Positions 33,749 through 44,229 of a stretch of 64,000 nt of DNA are shown here, in pieces. Location: contig NKYR01000025.1 of NCBI GenBank assembly GCA_003184365.1, forward strand, positions 186,001-250,000. The letters are read 5' to 3'. Numbering within the stretch: the first letter of the stretch is position 1; each line of letters begins with the position of its first letter. The translations under genes were made by a program, and so were the position numbers. A model generated the notes under the pieces. It was not told where the DNA came from and did not search any database. It was given only the letters and a program-made list of their open reading frames with translations. This stretch comes from Evernia prunastri. Its lineage: Eukaryota; Ascomycota; Lecanoromycetes; Lecanorales; Parmeliaceae.

Positions 33749-35413
33749 ATGACAACGGCCAACTCCAACCCCAACCCCCCACCACCACCATCACCACCCG
33801 TGTCCATCTCCCACCTCCCACAACAACCCGTCTCCAACCCCGGATTTCCACCACTACCACTACCACCACCCCCCAACACCCCCTTACCAACCCTCATCTC
33901 CGCCGCCACACGCCCCCACCACGCACACCTCAACGCCCTCATCCGCTCCCTCCTCCCGCGCGCGCTGCCGCCGCACGTCGAGAGCGCCGAGACCTATGCG
34001 GAGGGTATGAGGGGTTTTGTGGCTGTTTATGAGGCTGTGGAGGGGGTGGTGAGGGGGTTGGGGGTGGGGGATGAGGGGGAGGGGGACGGGGGGGAGGTAG
34101 ATGGGGATTTGGGGAATTTGAAAGAGGAAGGAGAAAGAGGAGCGGATAGAGAAGGAGGAGCGGAAGCGGAAGCAGAAGAAAAGAAGAAGAAGAAGAAGCA
34201 GAAGCGAATAGCAAGAAGCCTGTACATAAGAGGACTACAGCGCGCGCCCAGGTTAAGAGCGGACGTGGACAGGATCCTCTCCAATTCCAATCCCAATTCC
34301 AGCCAGCGCCACAACCATCCTCCTCACGCAACACCCGCCATCAAACCCCCCTCACCCATCTCACCCTCACCCATCAACCCGGAAGCAGAAAGAAACAACC
34401 ACCACCCCCGCCTCTCAGCCTTCACATCCCACATCCTCACCACCACGACCGCAAAACCGCACCTCCTCCTCGCCTACACGTGGATCCTCTACATGGCGCT
34501 CTTCGCCGGCGGGCGCTACATACGCGGCAGGCTGCGGCGGGCCGGGGTCGGGTTTTGGACCGGCGGCGGCGTCAACGTCGAAGGCGTCGGTGGCGGTGAA
34601 GGCGGCGTCGATAGCGGCGGTGGTGGTGATGTTTACAGGAAAGCAGAAGCAGAGGGACAGCGGGATGATGGTGTGGATAGAGATGTGGATGCGGCCATCA
34701 TCGACGCGCACCTCACCTTCTGGACCTTCGACGGCGACCGCGACGGCGAGGATCTGAGGGCCGAGTTCAAAGCGCGCTTCGCCGCGCTGGAGGATGGGGC
34801 GCTGACGGAGGGGGAGAGGGAGGAGGTTGTGAGGGAGGCGGTGCTGGTTATGCGGGGGATGATCGGGGTGGTGGTGGAGGTTTGTGAGGGGGTGGAGTGG
34901 GAAGGGGTAGGTGGGTTGGGTGGGTGGGGTGGGTTTGGAGGAGTGCCTTCTGGACTGTCGTCTGGACTGCCTTCTTCTGCTGTGGACGTGGACGTCTCCA
35001 GACTGCCTTCTGCTGCTGCGCGGGTGGTGGATGATAAGCGGAACGAAAGAGATGAGAGGGATGAGAGGGACAAAATAACGACGGCCGGAAAGGACGACGG
35101 GATCATGATGGCTACTATGAAACAGCACATCGATCCTGAGATGATGAAGGCCGCCAAAGACGATGCTAACCCTAAATTGATGACGAGACCTGGGATTACA
35201 ATACCACCTGTCCCAACAGACGAAAACGAAAACGAAACCGAAACCACCAGAGACCCGAGCATGCGCTCGCTTCTGCTCAAGCACGTCCTGCCCATGGGCA
35301 TGGTGGAGCTTTTGTCCGCTGCTGCGAAGGGCGCGGTCCGGATCGGGGTGGAGGGAGGCTCTTTGTGGGGTTGGGGTTGGGGCTGGAGCTGGAGCGCGTG
35401 GGGGGCGAAGTGA
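33749..35413 (+). CDS. Heme-oxygenase-like protein with long low-complexity inserts
   Basis: A single-exon frame of 554 aa from the ATG at 33749; the frame stays open upstream but has no ATG there. After a Pro-rich start, AATRPHHAHLNALIRSLLP (about residues 53-71) matches the proximal-His helix of heme oxygenase-like proteins. The segment HLLLAYTWILYMALFAGGRYIRG and later LTFWTFDGDRDGEDLRAEFKARF match the second half of the domain as seen in fungal members. Heme oxygenases open heme to biliverdin, iron and CO, but many fungal homologues are uncharacterised. The domain is interrupted by an acidic and Lys-rich insert (KKKKKKQKR, about residues 140-155) and a Gly/Val-rich insert. A weakly hydrophobic C-terminal segment could anchor it to a membrane. 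High GC and repeats make fine boundaries uncertain. Activity is not shown by sequence alone. Confidence 0.75.
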   Translation: MTTANSNPNPPPPPSPPVSISHLPQQPVSNPGFPPLPLPPPPNTPLPTLISAATRPHHAHLNALIRSLLPRALPPHVESAETYAEGMRGFVAVYEAVEGVVRGLGVGDEGEGDGGEVDGDLGNLKEEGERGADREGGAEAEAEEKKKKKKQKRIARSLYIRGLQRAPRLRADVDRILSNSNPNSSQRHNHPPHATPAIKPPSPISPSPINPEAERNNHHPRLSAFTSHILTTTTAKPHLLLAYTWILYMALFAGGRYIRGRLRRAGVGFWTGGGVNVEGVGGGEGGVDSGGGGDVYRKAEAEGQRDDGVDRDVDAAIIDAHLTFWTFDGDRDGEDLRAEFKARFAALEDGALTEGEREEVVREAVLVMRGMIGVVVEVCEGVEWEGVGGLGGWGGFGGVPSGLSSGLPSSAVDVDVSRLPSAAARVVDDKRNERDERDERDKITTAGKDDGIMMATMKQHIDPEMMKAAKDDANPKLMTRPGITIPPVPTDENENETETTRDPSMRSLLLKHVLPMGMVELLSAAAKGAVRIGVEGGSLWGWGWGWSWSAWGAK

Positions 35414-35887
35414 GTGAGATAGGGGATCGATCAATGAGTGCATCTCTTTTTGAGCATTGCATTGTATTGGAACGGCGTTTATATATACCCCTAGTTTTAT
35501 TTATTTATTTGCTACTAGTTGATTGAATGAATGAATGAATGAATGGATACAAGTCGCTTCTACAGCCATGAACACCAGTCGCTGCTCCTAAACTAAACTA
35601 AACCGTGAAGCAAACTGATCGCCATGTCTTCTGCGACTTCTTGTTTCGACATGTGTCTCAGAAGCAAGGCCATCATCCGCCGACCAAGAATGGAAATGCA
35701 AAGCTGGCTATAGGAATACGATGGAGCAACAAACATCATCGGACGAGAAGCAAAGCGGAAAAGTAGCTGACTTCGACGATGGCGGATTAGGATGGCAGAC
35801 CAATGATTGGTAGAAGCAACCAACGTGGAAGAGAAGTGCTCAAGCTGTGAGATCGAGACGAACAGCTTCATCGTCTGTTGCTGTCTC
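35414..35887. other. Tail-to-tail intergenic region
   Basis: 3' flanks of the heme-oxygenase-like gene (+) and the 660-aa gene (-), with a (GAAT)n microsatellite at 35525-35545. A 92-codon minus-strand open stretch at 35593-35871 has no supporting feature. Confidence 0.5.
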
Positions 35888-37870
35888 TTAGTAGTCGAAA
35901 GCCGGTATCCTCGAAAAGGTGCAGGCGTTCCTGACGCTTCTATTCAGATCCATGCCCGAGTACATTTGAGCTGGTTTTGTAGCTGCTGGGTGAGGGAGAC
36001 TATTGACTGGGGTAGTTCTTGTCATAACAAGACACGGCCCAGATGCGGTCCCCTTTTGCAATAGGTCAGGTGTTGCATCTCCGGGCCGGGATGAGCGGTC
36101 CATGATATCTCCAACGGAAGGTATCGACCGATCAGGTACCTTTCCATCCTGCCTTCCGTCTGGTATAGCATCTTCTCGCTTGAGTGAGTTCTGATTCAGG
36201 AATTCCCCGTTATAAAGGTTGGATTGGTTGACAGCCATCCCATCCTCCGACTGTTCGGGTAGTGCCCATTCTTCCTGACACGCACAGTCCACTTCAACCT
36301 TCATATGACCTGCCTTCCAATGACCCGATCCCTCCAGGAGAGACAGCAGGTCCAAAGCGTTGTCGAAGTATGAACCCATCGTTGCGGTGTAGGCCCGTCC
36401 AATCGTTAACGTTTCGGCCAACATGGATGGGTACCCATTCGATGCCCAATCTTGTTGCATGACGGCGAGATCTCTGGCTGACATGGGGGCTAGCTCCAAC
36501 ATCGTGTTTCGCGCACGGTGGATTGCTTCTATCACCGTTGGGAGGCCTCTCTCTTCTGGTCTGGTGGATTCGAGGCGATTTTCTTCATGGTGAGAGTGAT
36601 TGACATACTCATGTTCGCTCGTGTTGGGAGCGTAGTCATTTCTCCGAGTCCGTTTATTGGGTTCATTGTTGGGACCATGTTGGGCAGAACGCTTCTGTGT
36701 GGGTTCAAGTACAGCATAAGACTTGTCCAATGATCCCTCGGTATCAATGTCCAAAATGGCCACCTCATGGGCTGCTTCTTGAAACCCTTTTGAGTCTGAG
36801 TCTCTGCTATGATCACTAGGAGACACATATAGCACAGGAGACGATGTCGTTAACCTCGTTGCACGAGTATAATCCTGTGTGCGACCGTCCCAATTAAGAT
36901 CCGTCCACCCGCTTGTAAAGGCAGCGAAAGTAGGTCGAGCCGTCTCTGACAGTTGTTCGAAGACACCTTGGGCTCTCCACTCCCTGGATTGCTCCGATAC
37001 GTAGCCGGCAATACTCGCCCATGTTGATTTTATTAGCCGCTGTTCATCGGGGGTCTCCTTTGTGGTTTTGAAAGTATTGTGCAGATCGAGTCTGACCCGT
37101 AGGCTATGCACTGATGCGGATAGGTCACCACCTTGTATGTGTTTGAGGGGGGAGACATAACCGTTGGCCACCATGAATTGCTGAATGATAATCTTCATCG
37201 CTCGCGACAGGCCGGTACCTTTCTCACCGTAGGAAAGGCGTGAGCTTTTGAGTTGCTGAAGCTCCGTACTTTTCTTATTACGTGGACGGATACCTATCCT
37301 CCCATCCAGAGCGTCCTTTCCCCATAGCCCTGGGATCCTCTCATCCCGACCCAGATGTGTACGAAAGGCTGGGGCCGGCGGTTTTTGGGGTCGGATGGAT
37401 GCCAGTGCTGAACTCCATAGATCATGTATTTGAAAAGATTGTTGTCTGGCTCGTCGAGGTAGCACGGGTTGATTTCTTCGTCGGGAAGGTTGCTGGCCCG
37501 TAACGGATACAGATCTGACTCGCTGGCTTGTAGCCGGTGGATTTGGATTGCTGGAGGGGTGCTGGCCGCTAGATTTGGTGGGTGGGGGCTGCCATTGCGG
37601 AATTGAATACAAGAATGATGTTACTTCTGAACTCTGGAGTTGGTGGCTGTTAGGCTGCGTCTCCGAGATCTCTCCCTCTTCGGCTTCACATAAAGAGGGT
37701 GGAGGTTGCGTTATAAGAAAATTCTTTCGGTGATTGTCTTCGTTTTTCACGCGCTGGGGGTCCCAGGGAGCCAGAGTGGGCAGAGAGCACCTTCGAGTCC
37801 ACGCCTCCTCGCCAGAGATGTGTTTGTGATCTGAAAGAGCGGCACATGCGTGTGCTTGGTTACCAGACAT
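35888..37870 (-). CDS. Hypothetical protein, 660 aa
   Basis: I do not recognise this gene. It is one uninterrupted frame of 660 aa with a good ATG at 37870. The N-terminal third is Pro/Ser/Gln-rich and looks disordered. A more ordered segment (about residues 190-330) contains AMKIIIQQFMVANGYVSPL and RLIKSTWASIAGYVSEQSREW. A basic patch, KRSAQHGPNNEPNKRTRR (about residues 413-430), could be a nuclear signal. Then comes a second ordered block, VIEAIHRARNTMLELAPMSARD, with DNALDLLSLLEGSGHW. There is no signal peptide or membrane helix. The layout (disordered tails, basic patch, two helical blocks) would fit a nuclear protein, but that is inference. Codon use looks normal and no frameshift is seen. 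Confidence 0.7.
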   Translation of the reverse strand: MSGNQAHACAALSDHKHISGEEAWTRRCSLPTLAPWDPQRVKNEDNHRKNFLITQPPPSLCEAEEGEISETQPNSHQLQSSEVTSFLYSIPQWQPPPTKSSGQHPSSNPNPPATSQRVRSVSVTGQQPSRRRNQPVLPRRARQQSFQIHDLWSSALASIRPQKPPAPAFRTHLGRDERIPGLWGKDALDGRIGIRPRNKKSTELQQLKSSRLSYGEKGTGLSRAMKIIIQQFMVANGYVSPLKHIQGGDLSASVHSLRVRLDLHNTFKTTKETPDEQRLIKSTWASIAGYVSEQSREWRAQGVFEQLSETARPTFAAFTSGWTDLNWDGRTQDYTRATRLTTSSPVLYVSPSDHSRDSDSKGFQEAAHEVAILDIDTEGSLDKSYAVLEPTQKRSAQHGPNNEPNKRTRRNDYAPNTSEHEYVNHSHHEENRLESTRPEERGLPTVIEAIHRARNTMLELAPMSARDLAVMQQDWASNGYPSMLAETLTIGRAYTATMGSYFDNALDLLSLLEGSGHWKAGHMKVEVDCACQEEWALPEQSEDGMAVNQSNLYNGEFLNQNSLKREDAIPDGRQDGKVPDRSIPSVGDIMDRSSRPGDATPDLLQKGTASGPCLVMTRTTPVNSLPHPAATKPAQMYSGMDLNRSVRNACTFSRIPAFDY

Positions 37871-38474
37871 GCTGGGAATTGATGATGCAGTCTCAGATGG
37901 GGCGTGACCATAACGCAGTCTTGCATATGTGAATATGAAATGAAAGGTGACAAGAAGTAGCAGGGACAGTTATTGAATAATGGTGGAGTTGAAGTAGAGT
38001 ACGAAGCCCAAAACTAGTGCTTGTGAAGACGTCACGATGACCTGAAGACGAAATAAAAGAATCAAAACCGGCAAGCACCCCCTCCCTTCTCCAACCATTG
38101 ATGGGAAAGAGATGCTCAAGAATAGCAGGAATAAACGCATCATAGAAAGGAGAATCTTTCAGAGCAGAGAGTCCTTCGACTTAGGGCATCTGTTGCTTTT
38201 CATGCCCATTGCATATGGTAGTCTGCAATGAAACTTCTGAACCATCCATTGTGTAAGAGAAATCCGACGCTTCGCCAGTGTAGCTCTTTCAGAACCATGC
38301 TTAATGAGACTGCAACTCGTTTGCCTCTACGGCTTGAAAAAAATTCACTCACAATGTATATGACCATGACATTTGGATGTATAATACAAGACCCCAATCA
38401 TTTCACCAAACAGCTCAATGGGTATCCGACCATTACTCCATACAATTCCAAGAATGCAATCCCCGTAAGACACC
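37871..38474. other. Intergenic region, 0.6 kb
   Basis: Upstream of the 660-aa gene and downstream of the Sec2-type gene. Nothing further is recognised. Confidence 0.5.
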
Positions 38475-39284
38475 TCACTTCAACATCTCCCTCACCCTCT
38501 CAATCCTTCCCAGCCTACTCTCCAGTACTTCCAACCTCGTCCTCTTCTCCTTATCCCTCCTTTCCAACACGGCCACCCTCTCCTCCAACTTGGCCCTTGC
38601 CTTCCTCTCCGTAGCCACCATCTCATTCGCTTCCGTGAACAGCTGAGCGGACAACTCTTCCAGCTCCTCGTTCGTCTGACTGACTCTCGATTCGGCCGCT
38701 TGCCGCAGCGACTGTTCCCGCGTGAGCATAGTCAAGAGCTCCGCATTTTCTCTGGTGCTCGAGTGGGTTGTCTGATCCGCCGCAGCAGACGATGGAGGCT
38801 GCGACGTGGCACGGCGGTTGGAGACGAGGAGGTGAGAGATCCGAGACTGGAGGTGATGGCGCTGGCTGCCGGCCGCTGAGGTGGGCCGGGACGGAGGTTG
38901 GGCATTTAGGTTGGGGTCGGAGGTAGGTGCCTTGGAGGATTTGAGCTGGCGGAGCTCATCTTCGTAGTCGGCGAGCTTGTCGACTAGAGGGAGGTTTAGC
39001 ATCCTGCATCGCCAGAATTCGATATAAAGTGGAGAGGCCATGTTCCGGAGCACTTTGCTTGAGAGGCAGAGCGAAGAAGGGAAAGTACCTGCGGCCGTTG
39101 CTTTGCCAGTTAGTATCTTGACCTGTGTCTCAAGCTCCGATATCCTTCTTTGTGCATTTTCAGCGTCGTCGAGATGGGAGTGAGACAGCTCGGTTCCGCA
39201 TTTGGGGCATGTCTGGGTGAAAGATGTGGTTGGGAATGGTGCGGCAGGCGAGGGTTGCAGTATTGTTGTGGTTGCTGAGGACAT
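38475..39284 (-). CDS. SEC2: Sec2/Rabin-type Rab guanine-nucleotide exchange factor domain protein
   Basis: Exons 39284-39089 and 38983-38475 give 234 aa. Sec2 proteins activate the Rab GTPase Sec4 on secretory vesicles through a long parallel coiled coil. Visible features are an N-terminal CPKCGTEL (possible zinc knuckle), a heptad helix from about residue 40 (ISELETQVKILTGK, continuing into VDKLADYEDELRQL across the intron), a Ser/Pro linker, and a second long coiled coil with EELEELSAQLFTEANEMVA followed by ERKARAKLEERVAVLERR. The EANEMVA-ER signature is the hallmark of the Sec2 N-terminal family (PF06428). The protein is much shorter than full Sec2 and has no C-terminal vesicle-targeting region, so it is a short Sec2-domain form. 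The intron (105 nt, CTAAAC branch site, TCTAG acceptor) is a multiple of three with no stop. Reading through it would insert 35 residues into the coiled coil. Confidence 0.82.
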   Translation of the reverse strand: MSSATTTILQPSPAAPFPTTSFTQTCPKCGTELSHSHLDDAENAQRRISELETQVKILTGKATAAGTFPSSLCLSSKVLRNMASPLYIEFWRCRMLNLPLVDKLADYEDELRQLKSSKAPTSDPNLNAQPPSRPTSAAGSQRHHLQSRISHLLVSNRRATSQPPSSAAADQTTHSSTRENAELLTMLTREQSLRQAAESRVSQTNEELEELSAQLFTEANEMVATERKARAKLEERVAVLERRDKEKRTRLEVLESRLGRIERVREMLK

Positions 39285-40652
39285 ATCATGGTAGTCTCAA
39301 AAGGAAGAAGATGGGAAAAGATTGTTCGAGTGATGGAGGCACCTCGTAGTACCTCGTCGCACCTCTTGTACATGAAACCCGCCCCTAATGGACTGATTGA
39401 CTGTACGTAAATACGAAGCCGATAGTGAAATTCTATGCACCTCCACCCATATCCCTGCCATTTACCAACGGACGCTTGCGCAATGATCGACAGGGCCCAG
39501 TTTCAGACCTGGGTGGCCAACGTCACGTGACTATCGTGAAAATAAATCTTCTTAGGGGACCAATATAAGGCTCATAAGGGGGTCAAACAACTACCTAGGT
39601 CTACAGGATAACGGCAATACATGGAAACGACCCAAAGCATCACAGCACGGAAGATCGTCCCGTTCACGACCCAAGAGCCTGCTATAGCGGCCGCACAGAC
39701 ATGTCTCATGCTTCGTCTTAGCAAAGTCAAACCCTGTAAGCGTCACATCGCAAGCTCATCTACTGCCCTGGTGTAACACGTACTTCATCACCTTTGCCCA
39801 TTACTGACCCCCTCGAGTTTCTTGACGTTATTATATCGTCGAGATTGGATGCACACCGGGCGGGGAGGGACCCGCCAGCTCGGGTTGGATGCTACGAGAA
39901 ACGTAAAAATTGCTTGTCTGGGGCTTCTAGAAGTGGAAATGCTGGGATGGCCTGACTCATTGCTCAGGCCCCCCAATGTGACTGAGAGTCACAGCTGCAC
40001 TTGATTAGAATCGTGGGCGGCTGGACGGGAATGGCTTCTGGGCGATATCATCCATGTCAAGATGGTCGTGCCAGTGCTATGTATGAAATGTTGTCCTCAT
40101 CATGAGTTCGCTCACCTGACTGGCCTGTGGAGGCAATCATCTTGTGGCATTGGGAACCCTAATTATTGTTTGGATTTTTGGAATCATCCTTTGGGAAGTC
40201 TATGCATTTTTGATCAAATCTGTTTTGCAGTCTAGTTGTACATGTAGAAAGTCGACCAACGTAGGTCATGTGCCCCCTTGTTCTAAAGACGATACCGCTG
40301 TCGTTAAATCCTTCCGGCAAAGCTCGACAGATTCCCGCCGAGGAACTGAAAAAGAAAGAAAGAAAGAATCCGACGCCAGAGCGAAACTTTTCCAGTCTTG
40401 CTTATAGATCAGTCAGAGGATTAGCGTAAGCACTGTGTCGTCCACAGCAGCCAGCGGTATCCAGAAAAGTCCATGTCCAGCCGTTAGCTATACATCGATG
40501 CATCTGTGCGCCAGAGGGGGGCACCTATAACGCCTTTGGAATGATGGAATAGCGGACGGAGATGAAGAGAGAGATCTTTGAGTGAAGTGTGAGGATGGAA
40601 AATTCCGCGTGTGCTGCATTAAATCCGAATTGTGGGGTCGATCGCCTGATAC
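39285..40652. other. Intergenic region, 1.4 kb
   Basis: Between the Sec2-type and eIF4B genes, both on the minus strand. Short open stretches on either strand lack recognisable features. A (GAAA)n run lies near 40346-40367. Confidence 0.5.
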
Positions 40653-42780
40653 CTAGGAGGCAATAGCACGAGCAGCTTGATTGCCGTTCTTCCTCTTTTT
40701 CTCTGGCTTGGAGACTGTACTCCAACCATCACCCTCAAGCGCATCAGCACTGAGGTTAGGTGTGCCAGCCGCTGAGGAGCCATTCGTTGGCGCCCCATCT
40801 TCCGGTATGTCTCGTACGATTTCCCTAGGCTTAATGGCTTTGTCTTCTGTGACAAGTCCATTCTCCTCAGACGCTTCAGCCTCCTCGGCTTCTTCGTCCG
40901 CCGCAGAACTATCTTCGTTGGCTGCCCTTCGAAGGATCTCGTAGCTTTTGCCTGGAGGAGGGGCTGATGGGCTGTTGTCTTTCTCCTGTGCCTGACCGTT
41001 GGCCTTCTTTTGCTCCTTTTGCTCCTGGCCGTTCACCTTTTCTTGGACTGGTCTTTGTTTCCACGCAGGCGCTTGCTCAGGCTTGCTGGCTTGCTCGGTT
41101 TCTCGAGCAACTTTCTTTTCCTCGCGTGCTTTTTCTTCTGCGGCTTTCTTCTCAGCACGTGCCTTCTCGTCTGCTTCTTTCTTCTCACGAATAGCAATCT
41201 GGCGTTTCTCTTCGACCTCCTTCTCACGGGTAGCGGTATCAATGGGCTTAGCCGTGCCGAAAGGACTGGCTTTTGAGTCTGCCGCAGGAGCAGCAGCATC
41301 AGATAGATTCGCATCAGAAGGCGCTTCAGAAACAGTGCGTTTCGCTAGGTTCAACTTTGGACGCGTGGTGGGAGCTGCTGGTGCAGCGGCAGGAGAAGGT
41401 GGTGTGTTGAGCTCACGATTCTGAAGAGCCGGGGATTTTGCAGCCTGAACAGGTTGCACGGGAGGAGCAGGCGGTGGGTCAGGTCTCATCTTCGTCCTCC
41501 ATTGGCTGTCCTGCTCGGCAGCAGTAGGGGCTCGCTCTATTGGCGGTCTCTCCACGAATTCACGCCTTGGAGGTCTTGAACCATCTTGAGATCGTCCTTC
41601 CCCCCATGCTGGCGAGTTTCGTCTATTTGGGGGTCCATCACGGCTTGCTGGACGATCAAAACTTCGAGCTGCTGGCCCAGTTGGAAGCGACGGCGTAAGT
41701 GGACCTTTGCGATCCCAATTTCCGAAGTCCCGAACCTTCCCATCACCTTGCTCGTACCCAGCTCGACGGCCGCCACGGTCACCACGCTCACTGCCAGCGT
41801 CAGAGGCACTATCAAATCCTCCGCGTCCAGAGCCGAAGCCACCTCTCTCTGATACTCGTCGCTGGCCAGGGACATCTGCAAGAGGTCCTTTCCGTGTCCA
41901 ATCACCGAATTCACGAGCATCAGGTCGGTCCTTTTCTACAATGCGTCGGACTAGTCAGTATCTTAATCTCACTCGAGATGCAGACTCAGCGTGATGTGAC
42001 TCACGTGGCTCTGCAACGCTGACCCGAATATTTCGGCCCTGAAATTGGGTGTTGTTGGCGTCCAAAGCTTTCTTCAATCCATCCAATGTTGCGAATTCTG
42101 CATAGCCGAAGCCTTTCGGCTTTCTCTCCAGCTTGTCTTCGACAATGCGAACGCTCGTCACTTCGCAGCCAGAGAAGAAATCTGTAATGTCCCCTTCTGT
42201 TGCGTCAAAAGACATGTTGCCGAGATGTACCGTAAACGGAGGCTTTGTGGGTAGTGGTAGTTGCTCGCGCACAGAGTAGCCTCCGCGATCTGCTTTCTTC
42301 AGTCAGTCTTCGGTCTTCCCCTCATATTTAATGTTGTGCACATACCCGCCATGCCTCCAAATCCTCCTCCACTATTGTTCGAACGATCGCCACCATAACC
42401 TCCGCGACCACTGGGTGCTGCAAAAATCAGCCACCACCCTTGCTTCCCTGAGCGCCCCACAGGATGTGGTGAAAATTCTTACCAGCTAGACAGCGGAACT
42501 ATTAGCATACTTGAAGTAAAATAAACCGGAAGAAGTACTTACATGGCATTGGCATGTCTTCCATCTCATCGGCCCACGAACCCAGGGCTAAAAGCCTTGT
42601 CAGCAGCTGTAACATCTCCGCTGGTGCGACATAGGTTCTAAAGCATACTCGAATCGGTGAGGAAGGTCCCCAGGTCCATTTTCTCGCCCTTAGTTTTTTT
42701 TGGAGCTGTCAACAAAGCTATTAGCATATTGCATCCGTTGAGGTTGCCGTGATCGGTGTAATGGTGTTAGGCCTACCCAT
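40653..42780 (-). CDS. TIF3: Translation initiation factor eIF4B
   Basis: Proposed exons: 42780-42777, 42705-42649, 42587-42543, 42485-42483, 42417-42346, 42289-42005 and 41935-40653, joining to 582 aa. eIF4B stimulates the eIF4A helicase during scanning on the 40S subunit. The N-terminus APKKTKGEKMDLGTFLTD followed by LGSWADEMEDMP is the fungal eIF4B signature. One RRM follows at about residues 73-150 (FTVHLGNMSFDATEGDITDF, KGFGYAEFATLDGL). Then come repeats of the R-E-F-G-D-W-x-R-K-G-P-L type (EFGDWTRKGPL, DFGNWDRKGPL), and a long charged region of Lys/Glu helix (EKKAAEEKAREEKK), probably RNA- or self-association. The first coding exon is only 4 nt (ATGG). A 3-nt exon (CTG) is proposed between two well-formed introns; if it is skipped, the frame is kept and one residue is lost. 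Confidence 0.9.
42483..42485 (-). other. Candidate 3-nt microexon (CTG) in eIF4B
   Basis: On the minus strand, CTG is preceded by a normal acceptor (GCTAAT branch-like motif, then GTCTAG) and followed by a normal donor (GTAAGA). The flanking introns would be 57 and 65 nt, the usual size here, while one intron over the same span would be 125 nt. Frame is kept either way. Confidence 0.45.
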
Positions 42781-43155
42781 CTTTGCGGCTCAGTATCCCA
42801 CGCTCTTACGAGCGTCCACCGGCCTAGATTTTTGGAAGCTGCAAGGTATAGCAGCAAAAGATTTTCTGAGAAGTCGTCCCAATTTTAACAGGTGATACCA
42901 GGATCTGGTCTTGCTGCGTGAAATCTTTGGTGTCGAGATTCGTACAGGTTTGAGAATATACTCTAATTTAATTTAGCCGACGATCTTCTAGCGCGCCCTT
43001 ACGCCCTATCACTTCATATTGCAGGAAGATCTTCACAGTTATTCACGGTTAGGTGAAATATGACTTCATCAGACATATACTACCTTCTCACAATGAATGA
43101 TCTCTAACCTTACTCTCCGATGTGAATAACTTGTTGAGACATTCTGATCTGGGAA
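42781..43155. other. Divergent promoter region, eIF4B and Tim17-type gene
   Basis: A 375-bp region between two divergently transcribed housekeeping-type genes. No specific element is recognised. Confidence 0.5.
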
Positions 43156-44229
43156 ATGGAGCAGCCCAACAAGCGGTTCGACTTTCCAGCTAGAGAGATT
43201 CTCACACCGGCTTTGAAGGTCGGTGCGTTAACTGGTAAGCCATTCTTCTGACTATGTATATACTGGTCCTTGCGCAATTGGTGGTGTCCTCTATAAATTT
43301 AGGAAAAGAGTTATCAAGCGTCTGATGACTACTATTTTCTGTGATGCTGTTTGTTTCCCGTTCGCCCCATCTGCAAAGAAGAACAAAAAGATCCTGAAGT
43401 TTGCCAAATTTCCTACATGCAGACCGAGTTGAAATTGCAAATGCAAATTGGTGAATGGATCTTTATATGATGAGGTCACCGATATTGCATTTCACTTGAC
43501 CAACTTCAGCCCAGCTCGTCGATTGATGAGTGACCGTTGTTGAGTCGAAACCCTTTACTTACACAACCCTAGGAACCACTGGCCTCCTCTATGGTGGAGT
43601 CGCCGGTGTCCTTCGCTCCGCCCATCCCCTTCTTTTCGCCGTTGCAGCCGGTATCCAATGGTCTGCTCTAGGCAGCACATTCTGGGGTTAGTCCTGCTCC
43701 GAAGGTTCTAGGCACGACCATTCGCCAGACCCTTTCCTTCTCTACCAACACTGACCCATTGGCGCAATCTCCAGCGACAAGAGGTACCATCTTCCACGCC
43801 TACTACCCCAGCCCATCTCACAAGGACCGCCTCACAGCCAGCACCGTTGCCGGTGGCATAACCGGCGGCACAATTGGTGGTCTCTTCCGCGGTCCGCGCA
43901 ACATCATCCCGGGTACGATTATGTTCACGCTTTTCGGCTATCTGGGACAATCGGTCTATAATACGCTTGACGCACGGCACTCGGAACAAGTTGCTTCTGA
44001 TGCCCAGGCTGTGGGAGAAGGTGGAGGGGAAGACGGGAAGCGTTTCTGGGAAAGGGTTGCAGAGATGAAATGGAGTCCGCTGAGGGCGCTGAGTGATGAG
44101 GAGTATGGCAATATGCTGAAGGAGAAGCTGTTAAGGGTGGAGGCCGAGATCACTTTGGTGAATGAAGAGGTGGAGAGGTTGAAAGAAGAGGAGAGGCGTG
44201 GCAAGGAACCCCTCAAGCCAACAACGTAA
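43156..44229 (+). CDS. Tim17/Tim22/Tim23-family-like membrane protein
   Basis: Exons 43156-43234, 43573-43686 and 43775-44229 encode 215 aa. Gly-rich hydrophobic segments typical of the Tim17-like fold are visible: GTTGLLYGGVAGVLRSA, LLFAVAAGIQWSALGSTFW, then ASTVAGGITGGTIGGLFRG and IPGTIMFTLFGYLGQSVYN. The GxxxG spacing within helices is the family mark. Members are mitochondrial inner-membrane translocase parts or complex I subunits and assembly factors (NDUFA11/TIMMDC1 type); I cannot choose between these. There is no cleavable presequence. The C-terminus is a charged coiled coil (EAEITLVNEEVERLKEEE) facing a soluble compartment. Intron 1 is 338 nt, clearly longer than others here; intron 2 is 88 nt. 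The stop lies 124 bp from the stop of the convergent Cdt2-type gene. Confidence 0.72.

Noticed and set aside
43300..43480. Box C/D snoRNA in the long intron
   Set aside because: C-box-like motifs occur, but no D box with a flanking terminal stem could be paired by eye.
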